Source: Neorhodopirellula lusitana
GTDB taxonomy: Bacteria; Planctomycetota; Planctomycetia; Pirellulales; Pirellulaceae
Reading direction: 5' to 3'
NCBI RefSeq assembly: GCF_900182915.1
Contig: NZ_FXUG01000029.1
Coordinates: 1 to 36,974 of the forward strand
Length of the DNA: 36,974 nt
Positions 1 through 9,046 of this stretch are shown piece by piece. The notes beneath the pieces were generated by a model. That model ran no database searches. It was not told the origin of the DNA and saw only the letters and a program-made list of their open reading frames with translations. Numbering within the stretch: the first letter of the stretch is position 1; every line of letters begins with the position of its first letter. The position numbers and the translations under genes are program-made.

Positions 1-122
1 GAGGTGGGGCTGCTGGTCGTGGCCCAGAACACTCTGACCCTGTGGCTGCTCGTAAATCGCACGAAAACCAAGCCCATCTAAGCTGGACGCTCTCTAAAGC
101 CTTGACTCCAACCGAGTCGTGA
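1..122 (+). other. Unassigned coding end or open frame running into a repeat
   Basis: Two forward frames are open from the window edge. One gives a 26-residue tail ending at 81 (...LWLLVNRTKTKPI). The other gives a tail ending at 122 whose last residues (SKALTPTES) are simply a translation of the dispersed repeat at 94-142. Neither resembles a protein I know, and I cannot decide which, if either, is the 3' end of a real gene whose body lies left of the window. Confidence 0.2.
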
Positions 123-142
123 AGGAAAGGTTTCCGGTAAGA
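94..142 (-). repeat. Half copy of the dispersed palindromic repeat plus REP-like motif
   Basis: CTAAAGCCTTGACTCCAACC at 94-113, followed by GAGTCGTGAAGGAAAG and a TCCGGTAA motif, is the reverse complement of the left end of the repeat copies at 20241-20430 and 25269-25460. Only one arm is present here. Confidence 0.6.
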
Positions 143-221
143 ATGGCAGGGGCGTAAGCGTAGGCTGCTGTGGCGAAAGGGTTCCGTTCGGATTTCGACG
201 GCAGGTCATCGGTCGGTCGTT

Positions 222-430
222 CTATTGCTGTCGCCTAAGTTCTCTTTTTTCTTGTCTTCCCGGACGGTTGACGACGATCAGTTCGAAGATCACCTCGAGC
301 AGATTGTTCCACTGCTCTTCCAGTCGACCTGACCGCAGACGTATCAATGCTGTGCCACGTCCATTCGCTGTCAAGCACCTTCCAAGACGTTGATTGCAAT
401 GACAATCTGCACACCAATCCGCTGCTCAAG
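222..430 (-). pseudogene. Possible IS4-type transposase C-terminal remnant
   Basis: One minus-strand frame is open from a stop near 430 to TAG at 222-224. It reads ...LEEQWNNLLEVIFELIVVNRPGRQEKRELRRQQ. The NRPGR-x-E-x-R-x-LRR string resembles the conserved tail of IS4-family transposases (NRPxRxEPRxxKRRPK). There is no start codon and no DDE region. Two better remnants of the same kind lie at 1585-1776 and 4424-4546. The match rests on a short motif, so it is tentative. Confidence 0.3.
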
Positions 431-483
431 AAGTGTCCGTGATTGAGTACGAGTTGCTTCTCGCGTCGCGATCTTGGCAGCCA

Positions 484-1390
484 CTATTCGGGTTGTCTCT
501 GCAGCTTCAACAGGATGACGTCCCCCGCGAAACAGCCGCCTTCGTAGCAAAGTTCCTTGCCGCCTCCGCCGCCCCCGAAACGGGGCTGAGCGGCTTGCCG
601 AAGCGGCCACCCTGGTCCGTTCGTTGAGCCTGTGAGATAGAGATTGCCGTGTTGATCGAGGTAACACGCACGCCCGTAATCGTAGCTTGGACCGCCAAAA
701 AAGCTGCTGAACTTCAGCCGAGAGAAATCGGCTGACAACACCGTGAGGGTCGCATCGTGCTGACTGGATCGTTGGGATTGAATGGCCGTCTCGGTCAGTG
801 GGTAATCATCGGAAGAAGTCTTGCCTGCAAACAAGACGTCTCCGTTGGAATGAACTTCGATGCCGTCGGGTTCCTCGTCCCCGCTGCCACCCACCAACGT
901 GCATGCCATGAGAGCTCCCGTTTCAGTGGAGAACTTTGCGATCGCGACATCGTTGGCTCCGCCCGCCAATTCGGTTTGAAACGCTCCTTGGGTGACAGGC
1001 AGATCATCGCTGGTCGTCCAAGTCGCCAAGTACGCGTTGCCCTTTGAATCTAAGTTTATGTTGTGGGTGCTGTTGCCCTCTTCGATTCCGCTGCCGCCAA
1101 AGTACGTTCCAAACAACAGTTGAGAACCGTCGGGACTGAGCTTGGCGATGAACGCGTCGCCTTGCCCGTTGTAGGTCCGGTCGTGGGCTTGGTCCGTCGT
1201 TGGAACATCGTCCGAACGAGTGGTGAAGTTCAGGTACACATTCCTTTCTGAATCGGTGCGAATCCCACAATTGGGAACCTCGGGTCCGGAACCGCCCAAC
1301 CAAGTCGCCCAGTGAACACGACTTCCGTCGCTAGCAATCTTCACCGCGCCGATTTCGACGTCACCTGCCGGGCTCGGTTGGTACGCGGGT
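484..1390 (-). pseudogene. SBBP-type beta-propeller protein, 5'-truncated
   Basis: The frame from a GTG at 1344 encodes 286 aa made of repeats of about 60 residues such as GDAFIAKLSPDGSQLLFGTYFGGSG and NDVAIAKFSTETGALMACTLVGGSG. This is the pattern of SBBP beta-propeller repeats found in secreted bacterial proteins. Coding similarity continues upstream of the GTG (PAGDVEIGAVKIASDG completes a repeat unit) up to a TGA at about 1390. No signal peptide follows: the sequence changes into a REP-like motif (CACAAAAAGGTGTCCGGTACC). I infer that the gene lost its 5' part and that this is a dead fragment. The C-terminus (GDVILLKLQRQPE, stop at 484) looks natural. The substrate or role of the parent protein is unknown. 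Confidence 0.7.
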
Positions 1391-1560
1391 CACAAAAAGG
1401 TGTCCGGTACCGTTTTCAGGTTCCGGTGCTTCATTTTTGATCATGTTCCTTCTGGGGGACCAAGAACACGCGGCCCAATTGGGCCGATCAGCGGGCCACC
1501 CACAAGGCGACTCGCTGCGTGCCAGTTCTCTCAGCGTTCACAAAAAAGGTACCGGACACG
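1391..1560. repeat. Segment bounded by inverted GGTACCGGACAC motifs
   Basis: GTGTCCGGTACC at 1400-1411 and GGTACCGGACAC at 1548-1559 are exact 12-bp inverted repeats, each preceded by CACAAAAA(A)GG. They bracket about 135 bp of non-coding DNA between the truncated SBBP gene and a transposase remnant. The same GGTACC core marks the ends of the RAYT remnants elsewhere in the window, so this is probably a pair of REP elements. Confidence 0.5.
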
Positions 1561-1584
1561 AATGGCACTTAATCCACTTAAGTG

Positions 1585-1776
1585 CTATACCTCGCTGGGT
1601 TTGTATTCATGCCGAGGCTTCTGCATCAATTTGTATTTCCTTGGTCGTCGCTTGAGCACCCTGGGCTCGTAGCGGTCCGGTCGGTTACCAACCACGTGCT
1701 TCAAGCAACAGCGGCACAACACGTTGCACAGTTCATCTGCGTTGCTGATCAGCCCTAGTACTGGCAACATGTCCAA
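1585..1776 (-). pseudogene. IS4-family transposase C-terminal fragment
   Basis: The 63-residue frame ends SNADELCNVLCRCCLKHVVGNRPDRYEPRVLKRRPRKYKLMQKPRHEYKPSEV. The string VGNRPDRYEPRVLKRRP-x-KYKLM-x-KPR is the highly conserved C-terminus of IS4-family DDE transposases. The nominal start is a TTG at 1776, and the catalytic domain is absent upstream, where 1777-1975 holds no open frame. This is a dead insertion-sequence tail. A short direct repeat (TACCGATCACTCA, twice) lies at about 1830-1856, just upstream. Confidence 0.75.
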
Positions 1777-1978
1777 GACAGTCGTGAGTGTTGACTTAAA
1801 ACTGATTCGCCATCATCGCTGGGTGCATGGTACCGATCACTCAGTACCGATCACTCACTGGTACTTGGCGCGAGTATTACGGCACGGACATGATCACGCT
1901 TGCCGTTGTCGTCGACCACGCCAGTGATACCTGGACCAGCGGGTTTACGTGCTGTCTCGGATAGCCAGTTTGGGATGA

Positions 1979-3442
1979 TTACGCCAAGGACGCGAAGAAA
2001 TCATCCAGGACTTCAAAGCGGGCTTGCATTCGCGTTCGTACCGTTTTGAAGTCCTCGCTAAGGTAGTCAATGCCGTTATCGGTAAGGATCTTGGCGGCCA
2101 TCGAGGTGGCGAAGTCTTCCTCGATGCTGTCTTGACCATAAGCTCTTGCGAACGCATTGGATGACTCAGTCTCGAAGTACCAATCGCTCGCATAGGCAAG
2201 CCTCGCTTGTGTCAAATCTCTGGTGTCGGTCTCGCTGTCCACTTCTCGCCAGGTGCCCGCTTCGCGGAACTCGTCGATGAATGGATTATTCGATTCGCTA
2301 TGAAAGTTGTGTGCCAGTTCGTGAATCACGACTCTTTGAAGATCCTCCCGGAAGGCATTCTCAACGAAATGGATGGCTCCGCCTATGCTGTTCCACGCAC
2401 CGGGGCTACCCACAATCATGCGAGTACCATCGTAGAGTTGGCGATGACGAACGAACTCATTTCGATCACCGTTTGGCTTCTCCAGCAACGAGTTGTTTCC
2501 GGTAGCGTCAAACATCATTTGGAATGCACCGTCAATTGTCTCCATTTCTTCTTCGCTCCATGTGCCTGGATAAGCGGTCATGTTCTCGTCCTCTTCGATG
2601 CGTGGACCGGGCTCAACCTCGGTCGCGTTGCGAAATTCCAGTACGACGTCTTGCATCGAATCGGCATCGCGTATTTGATCGTTGTCACCCACATCAATGA
2701 GGAAGCGATCACGTCCTGAGCTCGACCAAAGAACATCGCGTCCGGCATTACCAATCAACGCATCATTCCCGGTGCCGCCGATAAGTGTGTCGATGTCGTC
2801 GCCGCCAAGTAGGCGATCATCGCCATGCCCGCCGTCAAGGCGATCCCGTCCGGTCCCCCCACGCAAAACATCATCCCCTTGGTTCCCAACGAGGATATCC
2901 GGCCCACCCTCGCCATTCAATTCATCGTTTCCACCACGTCCGTAGAGAAAGTCGATACCTCCGCCGCCAAAAATTACGTCATCGTTGGCCCCTCCGGAGA
3001 TTGTGTCGCTGCCGTCGCCGCCAACGATTCGGCTAGGCAGATCGGTCAGGTTGTTGACCGAATTTCGGCCGTTGCCGGTGGTGATGTCCAAGTCATCAAT
3101 CGAAAAACTGAAGAAGCTTCGCTGCTGAGCGCGGCCGGAAGTCCGGTCAGTGACCGTCACCAGGATACGGTCAAGTGCGTGGGCAGTGAAAACGCCCTGC
3201 GGTTGTGATCCAAGGGGTTGCGCGGCGGCAATCTTTCGGATCACGATATGATTGTCGTGGTCGTCGCCATCGATCTGGAGCGTGCCCGATTGCATCCCGA
3301 AGTCGGCTGCCATCAGTTCGCGTTTGGCAAGTGACTCACAGCGAAGCGTTCGCTGAGTGCGTCGTTTGGACCGGCGGCGATCGCTCGTGGGGCGAGGGTT
3401 GGTGATCGTGGGGCGATTGGAAATTTTGGCGGTGGAGAACAT
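1979..3442 (-). CDS. RTX calcium-binding repeat protein with C-terminal zincin-like domain
   Basis: The product has 487 aa. Residues 30-46 (RTLRCESLAKRELMAAD) match the N-terminal signature of large planctomycete surface and secreted proteins. Residues about 138-240 carry hemolysin-type Ca2+-binding nonapeptides (GGDGSDTISGG, GGTGRDRLDGG, GGTGNDALIGN). Residues 330-460 hold HELAH at 374-378, with a candidate third zinc ligand in SIEEDFATSM about 63 residues later. This is the layout of gluzincin-type metallopeptidases. I infer an extracellular protein in which an RTX propeller carries a protease-like domain; activity and substrate are unproven. The ATG lies in a leader without a clear Shine-Dalgarno. 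Neighbours are mobile remnants, so no operon partner is evident. Confidence 0.8.
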   Translation of the reverse strand: MFSTAKISNRPTITNPRPTSDRRRSKRRTQRTLRCESLAKRELMAADFGMQSGTLQIDGDDHDNHIVIRKIAAAQPLGSQPQGVFTAHALDRILVTVTDRTSGRAQQRSFFSFSIDDLDITTGNGRNSVNNLTDLPSRIVGGDGSDTISGGANDDVIFGGGGIDFLYGRGGNDELNGEGGPDILVGNQGDDVLRGGTGRDRLDGGHGDDRLLGGDDIDTLIGGTGNDALIGNAGRDVLWSSSGRDRFLIDVGDNDQIRDADSMQDVVLEFRNATEVEPGPRIEEDENMTAYPGTWSEEEMETIDGAFQMMFDATGNNSLLEKPNGDRNEFVRHRQLYDGTRMIVGSPGAWNSIGGAIHFVENAFREDLQRVVIHELAHNFHSESNNPFIDEFREAGTWREVDSETDTRDLTQARLAYASDWYFETESSNAFARAYGQDSIEEDFATSMAAKILTDNGIDYLSEDFKTVRTRMQARFEVLDDFFASLA

Positions 3443-3668
3443 GATTGGCTCAGTGGAAGTGATTGGGCAAGTGACTTACCCCACTAAGCGACAATCCGTT
3501 GTGGATGTTGCAGAAAAAAAAGGAATCGGCGGGTCAATCAACGTGAACCCAGCGGAAGTCCGGCGTCGTTTTCTAGCGTTTGCCGACCAAATTCGAGGTG
3601 GCTGATCGGCCCCGAGCCCAAAGCATTTGGCCATGTTTCCTCGCCGCAAGAATGAAACCGCGCGGGAT

Positions 3669-4268
3669 TAAGGTGCCAGATACCGGCTTGCCAGTTTAGG
3701 TGGCTTCTCTAGCGTTTGGAAACTTTCGTGGCCGAGCTTGTGGTCTTACCGTCAGCTCCAGATCGAAACGTCGGACGACCGATTCAACCCGTGCTTCTTC
3801 GCCGAAGGGACATCCTCGCATTTTCGACCAATGCAATCGTTTGATTTCCTTGTCACTCAACGCAAGGGTAACGCATTGGATCCAGCCCCGATGCCGGGAG
3901 ATCGGCCACTTCGAGAGCAAAGACTTTTCCTTCACAGTGCCGTGCTTCCAGCGATGCAAGCTACCGAAGCGACAAGCATCCGGTGCATCGTATAGTTCAG
4001 CCGAGCAAGCATTGCGTTCGACGTAACGACAAACCATTCAGAAATGTTCGTCATCTGGAACCGGGAACGATTTATACCGGCCTTGGAAAAGGTGTCCAAG
4101 GCAGACTGTTTTGTAGAGAGCGTTGTGTCGCTTAGTGTGAGTTAGCGCGAGCCACTGCGCAAACCTCGACATTTCGCCGTCGGCCAAAGGGCGTACGCAA
4201 AGATGCCAGTCATTGGACATGATGCAAATGCAAAAAATTCAAGCTCATGCCGAGCAACGGCGGCCTTT
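3669..4268 (-). pseudogene. REP-associated tyrosine transposase (RAYT, IS200-like), copy 1
   Basis: Minus-strand reading recovers ...AVARHELEFFAF, then, after a 1-nt frameshift near 4220, MSNDWHLCVRPLADGEMSRFAQWLALTHTKRHNALYKTVCLGHLFQGRYKSFPVPDDEHF, an in-frame TGA at 4038-4040, then MVCRYVERNACSAELYDAPDACRFGSLHRW... to RPQARPRKFPNA. This is the Y1 transposase family that acts on REP sequences. Tyr in CRYVERN is the expected nucleophile. The metal-binding HUH appears as NDWH, with the first His replaced by Asp. The N-terminal third is missing. AAGGTGCCAGATACCGG lies at the 3' border (3669-3685). Frameshift, nonsense codon and HUH change together make it inactive. Confidence 0.85.
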
Positions 4269-4423
4269 GCTGCAAGGTTACACAACAAGCAACTACGGCA
4301 GATCCGGATTACAAGCACTTGCCAGAATGTTCTGTCACCGTTCCAAGTTCTCGGTAGCAACTTGATCTCGCCGCAACGGCTTGAAAGCGACATGCGATCA
4401 CTACTGAAGCAATTGCCTCCTGA

Positions 4424-4546
4424 GAAGTTGGAAACCGCCCAGGGGGAATTGAACCTCTTAAACTGAAACGTCGTCAGAAACCATATAAGCTCATGCGCAA
4501 ACCTTGCTGGACACTCCAAGCAGAGCTTCGCAAGACATGCACGTAA
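4424..4546 (+). pseudogene. IS4-family transposase C-terminal fragment (plus strand)
   Basis: One forward frame reads EVGNRPGGIEPLKLKRRQKPYKLMRKPCWTLQAELRKTCT and stops at TAA 4544-4546. VGNRPG-x-IEP-x-x-x-KRR-x-KPYKLM-x-KP is the typical tail of IS4-type transposases. The frame is closed by TGA at 4421-4423, so only about 40 residues survive. It lies directly beside RAYT copy 1, in the opposite orientation. Confidence 0.65.
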
Positions 4547-4878
4547 AGGGAACGTGGCACCGCCCCACTTAGCCGACCAATGAAGCGAAGAGAAGGAAGA
4601 TATCTTTGAACCTGGCGAAACGCGAAAGCTCAGACCGTGCGAGTTTCCGGGGCGGTTCTGCGCCACTCGCAGTGTTGTCCCCGGCTCAACCTTGAGAACC
4701 TACGTTGATGTGCACGGTCGCTCGGCGGGACGCGTTCTGTCATTTGACCGCCTGGCAGCTTCTTTTTCTGACGTCCCCTTGGGCCTCGAGGGATTCAAGA
4801 TCCAGACGTCTGGCGATTGATTCGCCCCACGTTTCGCTGCCGTAGGGAGAGCCCCGCTTAGTTTTGCCTAACGGACCG
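4547..4878. other. Intergenic stretch, no gene recognised
   Basis: About 330 bp between a transposase scrap and the carboxypeptidase 3' end. No convincing frame, tRNA or clear terminator hairpin was found. I considered a structured RNA but could not match any family. Confidence 0.4.
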
Positions 4879-6462
4879 CTAAAGCTCGGCTATGGCTGCC
4901 GGAAGGCGAAGTACTGGAAAGTCGCTGTCGACCGTCAATTCGTCATCAAGGAAATTCCAAGCACAAAAGCCGTCTTCTGACTGCGGTTCCAAGAGGTAGG
5001 CTGCGAGTGTTCCGAGCGGTTGGCCGGTCCGGACGATCAGGGTGCCCGCCTTGATCTTGCGTGTTTCAGTTCGCGGCGTTACTTCCACGGTTACAAGCTG
5101 ATGCCCTTCGTAGACTGTCTCGGCCCGTTCCAATTCGTCGACACGATAAACTTCAACTTCAAGATTCAAATCTTCTTTTAAAGTTGAAACGGAGATTCCA
5201 TGTAGCTTCAGACGTTTGTGGACTTCCTTTAGTCGTTCTGGAACGACATAGCCAAACGGCCTCGTCACGGAAAGCGTCGGTTTGCTCAGGTCGTTGTAGA
5301 AAAGCGAATGAGACCGGGGCTCGCCCGCGTCGCCTCGGTTGCGAAGATTCTCGTAGCCAAGTATTTCAATGCGTTCGCTCCCGAAATCTGGCTGACGACG
5401 CAGGGCAACGAGGTTGTCAATCGACGAATTGTTTCCAAGTTCAATCGTCCGCTGCTTCGCCTTTTCCCGACGTTGCATCACGGCCTCCTTGTTTTCAGAA
5501 ACGTACCTAAAACAGTACCGGACGAATTCTCGGGTTCCCAAGACACGATCTTTGTAGGGAGCATAAGAATAAGCCTCGGACAAGACCGAGATGTGGTTCC
5601 TCATTCCTATCGAATGCGTGCTGTAGCGAGGCAACGCGTCGTCGATTACCCAGCGGTCCCCACGAAAGTTGCCATAGACGTTTGTTTCATAGCCCGTGTT
5701 GGCACGCATTGTTTGGGTGACCCAGGGCAGCAACTCATACCGGGTTAGCTTGCGTAGATCGTCATCGCAAGCAGGATGCCGCTGCCCATCGTAGGTCAGG
5801 GTGTATCGATGTCGTGACCCGTTGGTTGTGTGCAGATCCATCGCGATCGCGGGATCCCATCGGTTGAGCACTTTGACAACGGCTTGCGCGGCAGGGCTGT
5901 CGAGCTTCATGAAGTCACGATTGATGTTCAATCCCATCGCGTTGGCCCGCGTGCCCATTCCCAGAATCGGCCCCAGTTGCCCAGGACGGTTATCGGGCGA
6001 CATGAGGTCGTTTCCGTCCGCGTTGAGAAGAGGCAGGAAGATGACGACGAGGTTCTTTAAGAGGGGATGGTTCTTCGTTGTCGCGATTTCCCTGGCGAGC
6101 ATCAGAGTCGCCGGCTTCCCACATACTTCACCAGAATGAATTCCGGCCCACGCAAAGGCAACCAGCCGATCACCGACTTCAGTAGGGTTTTTCACCGGCG
6201 GGTCAGCGATCACCATGATCGGCAAAGACTTCTTCTGAAAAGTCTTTCCTGTCTCTTCGACGTGGATCAAGGGCGATCGGTCAGCGAGCCGAAAAATTAA
6301 CTGCACGACTTCCGCATGAGTCGCAGTCCCCTGCCAATCACTTCGTTCTGCGACGGTCAATAATTCTTCGCCGACTTCCTGGGATTGAGCGGCCGCGGGT
6401 GTAAAAAGGCCAGTTGTAAAAAGACCAATCAAGATTAGGACGCATGTCAGTTGCGATTTCAC
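4879..6462 (-). CDS. Secreted M14-family zinc carboxypeptidase
   Basis: The product has 527 aa and begins with a Sec signal peptide (MKSQLTCVLILIGLFTTGLFTPAAAQ). The M14 zinc motif HxxE is at H109-S-G-E112 and the third ligand is H211 in MDLHTTNG. LNINRDF (residues 178-184) corresponds to the substrate-binding Asn-Arg pair. SEAYSY (E296) is a good candidate for the catalytic glutamate. All key residues are therefore present, and the protein should be an active metallocarboxypeptidase in the periplasm or outside the cell. Residues about 380-527 form an extra C-terminal domain I do not recognise. The start is GTG at 6462 with only a weak purine stretch (AGAAAAGAG) upstream. The gene is last in a minus-strand run of envelope genes and could be co-transcribed with the propeller gene about 250 bp upstream. 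Confidence 0.88.
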   Translation of the reverse strand: MKSQLTCVLILIGLFTTGLFTPAAAQSQEVGEELLTVAERSDWQGTATHAEVVQLIFRLADRSPLIHVEETGKTFQKKSLPIMVIADPPVKNPTEVGDRLVAFAWAGIHSGEVCGKPATLMLAREIATTKNHPLLKNLVVIFLPLLNADGNDLMSPDNRPGQLGPILGMGTRANAMGLNINRDFMKLDSPAAQAVVKVLNRWDPAIAMDLHTTNGSRHRYTLTYDGQRHPACDDDLRKLTRYELLPWVTQTMRANTGYETNVYGNFRGDRWVIDDALPRYSTHSIGMRNHISVLSEAYSYAPYKDRVLGTREFVRYCFRYVSENKEAVMQRREKAKQRTIELGNNSSIDNLVALRRQPDFGSERIEILGYENLRNRGDAGEPRSHSLFYNDLSKPTLSVTRPFGYVVPERLKEVHKRLKLHGISVSTLKEDLNLEVEVYRVDELERAETVYEGHQLVTVEVTPRTETRKIKAGTLIVRTGQPLGTLAAYLLEPQSEDGFCAWNFLDDELTVDSDFPVLRLPAAIAEL

Positions 6463-6708
6463 GGTGTTACTCTTTTCTAGGAACTCGGGTCACATTCAGT
6501 GAATTGTTTGCACGACGCGTTCGCTAGCTCATGACGCTTCCTTCGGGCTGGAAATGCAAGCGATTCGAATCGCTCTAGCTGGGCCGCGTCACTTCTCAAC
6601 GGTTTTCACAGAAATCCAAGATCGACGCGCCAGCGAGTGTGTTTCGACCTAAGGGATTCTCTCGTTTGCGATTCGAGCTCGTATCAAAACGAACGTGGCG
6701 CTGTTCAG

Positions 6709-8961
6709 TTATTCGATGGGCGTCGATTCTTGTGACTCAGCCGCACGACGGATCTCGTCAATTTCGAGCAGAAAAATGCTCAGACCATGCGTTGCCGCAA
6801 CTAACGCTCCGTCGCGCCCATGGACCGCGAGATCAAATACGGGAGCCGGGGGAAGCGTTGCGCAAAGTGATTCCCAGGTGATGCCTGAATCAAGCGTTAC
6901 ATAGACACCAAGCTCCGTCCCGGCGAACAACAGGCCCGCGGTTTTCGGGTCTTCGGCAATCGAATACACCGGTTCATGAGGCAAGTTGCTGGCGATCGAT
7001 TTCCATGTCTTACCAAAGTCGTAAGTCACGTAAACGATGCTTGCGGGATTGTCGTCAGACGAACTGGACATCGCAACATAAACGCAATCGGGGTCGTGGT
7101 GGGAAGTGATCACATCGCTGATGTTTCCTTGGGGCAGCCCGTTGCTGCGCTGCTCCCAGGTCTCACCGCCGTCGGACGTGAAGTAAACTCGGCGCTGACC
7201 ACCGGCGACAAGTCTTTTGGGGTCGATTGGAGATTCCGATAGTTTCCGAAGCGCCCCGCGATCCAGATTTGGACTGATCTTTGTCCAGCTATCGCCCCGG
7301 TCTTCAGATCGCATAACGAATTGAGATGCACAATAAAGAACGGTCTTTTCCGTGTGCTGCGACGCGAAAAATGGAGTCCACCATGCAAACTGATGCGGTG
7401 TCCCGCGGTCAGCCTTCGGTCGAATTCGCCTTCCCGATTGCAAGTCTCCGAGTCTGCCTCGCTGCAAGCTGCCATTTTGCTGCGAGAAAAAGAAGGCAGT
7501 TGAGTCATTCGGATCGGGAAACGTTTCAAAGCCGTCTCCACCAGACCATGGGTCTAGAAAGACTTGTTCCCACTCATCTTCTTTCCCCGGTTCGAATCGT
7601 GCAGTCGACGGCCCCACGAACGATGCGTTGTCCTGAGTTCCTCCCCAGATACGAAACGGTTTCTCGTCATCTAGATGGACGCAATAGAACTCGGCGATCG
7701 GAAGGTTGTTCAAATGCAACCATGTCTCACCACGATCCCAAGACACCAGCAATCCGCCATCGTTGCCCAGCATCACGCGATCGGGGTTTTCCGGGTCGGT
7801 CCAAACTTCATGCACATCCAGGTGCAAACCCACCCCGCGATGTGAATGCAATCGAAAGAGGTTGCCGTCGTTTGTATTGTGTTTGAACCCTCCCTCACCA
7901 ATGAATGTCTTTCCTCCATCGCGTGACCGAACCAACCTGAGTCCGCCGATATACACCTCGTCGGCATTGTCGGCCGCTACGCGCAGGTCACAGAAATCCC
8001 AGCCCACGTAAGTTGGAACAACGCCTTCGTGTGTGCACTCCCAAGTATCGCCACTATCATCGGACCGAAACAGCAGGCTGCCCGGATCCCTGTTTCTTGA
8101 ACCAGGTTGCGAATGATCGACCATCAGCGCGTAAACGGTTCCTGGGTTCGATGTTGAGACATCCAATGCAATGCGGCCAACTTTTTCTTCTAGCAAGCCG
8201 CCTTTGAGTCGTGTCCAGTTTTGGCCGGCGTCGTCGCTACGATAGATACCACTAATCCCATCCCCTCGACGTGACCAAGATGCGGCAAAGAGCCGCTCGC
8301 TGTCGTTGGGGTCCATCACAAGATCAATAATCCCGGCCGGAGCTTTCGAGAGGACCCTCGTGAAGTTTTTGCCTCCATCGGTTGTCTTGTAGACGCCGCT
8401 GCTTTCTCCGCCGACCCTACCGCCCATCACTCCCACATAGACGATGTTTTTATCGCTCGGGTCGATGACGATTTTGCTAATCCGTTTGCTGTCCGGCAGC
8501 CCCATGTTGGTCCATGACTCACCGGCGTCGTCCGATTTGAAGACTCCGGTACCATCAAAGCTGTTGCCTCCCAGATGACATTCCCCCGTGCCAACCCAAA
8601 CCGTATTGGCATCGGAGGGTGCAACGGTGATATCACCGATTGCGAATGTCGATTCGTTCGTGAAGAGCGGTTTCCACGTCAATCCCGCATTGGCCGTTTT
8701 CCATACTCCTCCGGAACCGACGGCCGCATAGATCGTCTTCAGATCACCGCGAGGAGTATCAACCGCCTCGATGCGCCCGCCCGCAAATTTGGGCCCCAGC
8801 GTCTGCCATGGAAGTTGCTTGAAGCGAGAGGTCTTAGACATCCATTGATGCTGTTTCCATGCCTCCAGTCGAGTCACTCCATCAGCTGGCGGTTCCTGAG
8901 AAAAAACCGAATGGTTGAAAAGAAGAACCGAGACGGCAAGGAAGGTGGAAACTCGCAGCAT
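6709..8961 (-). CDS. Secreted Asp-box (BNR/sortilin-like) beta-propeller protein, paralog 2
   Basis: The frame opens at 9072, but the ATG at 8961 starts a clean signal peptide (MLRVSTFLAVSVLLFNHSVFSQ), so I place the start there (750 aa). The mature protein carries about eleven Asp-box motifs (S/T-x-D-x-G-x-T/S-W), for example KSDDAGESW, KTTDGGKNF, RSDDAGQNW, TSDGGETW and YDFGKTW. This is the fold of sortilin/Vps10 and GH74-type two-propeller proteins. The sequence LGPKFAGGRIEAVDTPRGD-x-x-x-IYAAVGSGGVWKT at the N-terminus is shared with the larger paralog at 9879-12716. I cannot say whether it is an enzyme or a binding scaffold; no glycosidase catalytic pair is obvious. It lies 85 bp after a PepSY gene on the same strand, so co-transcription is likely. 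Confidence 0.82.
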   Translation of the reverse strand: MLRVSTFLAVSVLLFNHSVFSQEPPADGVTRLEAWKQHQWMSKTSRFKQLPWQTLGPKFAGGRIEAVDTPRGDLKTIYAAVGSGGVWKTANAGLTWKPLFTNESTFAIGDITVAPSDANTVWVGTGECHLGGNSFDGTGVFKSDDAGESWTNMGLPDSKRISKIVIDPSDKNIVYVGVMGGRVGGESSGVYKTTDGGKNFTRVLSKAPAGIIDLVMDPNDSERLFAASWSRRGDGISGIYRSDDAGQNWTRLKGGLLEEKVGRIALDVSTSNPGTVYALMVDHSQPGSRNRDPGSLLFRSDDSGDTWECTHEGVVPTYVGWDFCDLRVAADNADEVYIGGLRLVRSRDGGKTFIGEGGFKHNTNDGNLFRLHSHRGVGLHLDVHEVWTDPENPDRVMLGNDGGLLVSWDRGETWLHLNNLPIAEFYCVHLDDEKPFRIWGGTQDNASFVGPSTARFEPGKEDEWEQVFLDPWSGGDGFETFPDPNDSTAFFFSQQNGSLQRGRLGDLQSGRRIRPKADRGTPHQFAWWTPFFASQHTEKTVLYCASQFVMRSEDRGDSWTKISPNLDRGALRKLSESPIDPKRLVAGGQRRVYFTSDGGETWEQRSNGLPQGNISDVITSHHDPDCVYVAMSSSSDDNPASIVYVTYDFGKTWKSIASNLPHEPVYSIAEDPKTAGLLFAGTELGVYVTLDSGITWESLCATLPPAPVFDLAVHGRDGALVAATHGLSIFLLEIDEIRRAAESQESTPIE

Positions 8962-9046
8962 GTGAATACTCTCAGGTTGGAGCGAAACAAAGTGCCCGCG
9001 AGTGCAACGAATCCGTGACAACGGAACGTGGACGCATCGAGCAAAG

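Noticed and set aside
2207..2719. Forward frame of 170 codons
   Set aside because: Antisense shadow of the RTX/zincin gene; no ribosome site and no family.
4547..4878. Structured RNA such as tmRNA or RNase P RNA
   Set aside because: No conserved core elements of either RNA could be found; GC-rich complementarity alone is not enough.
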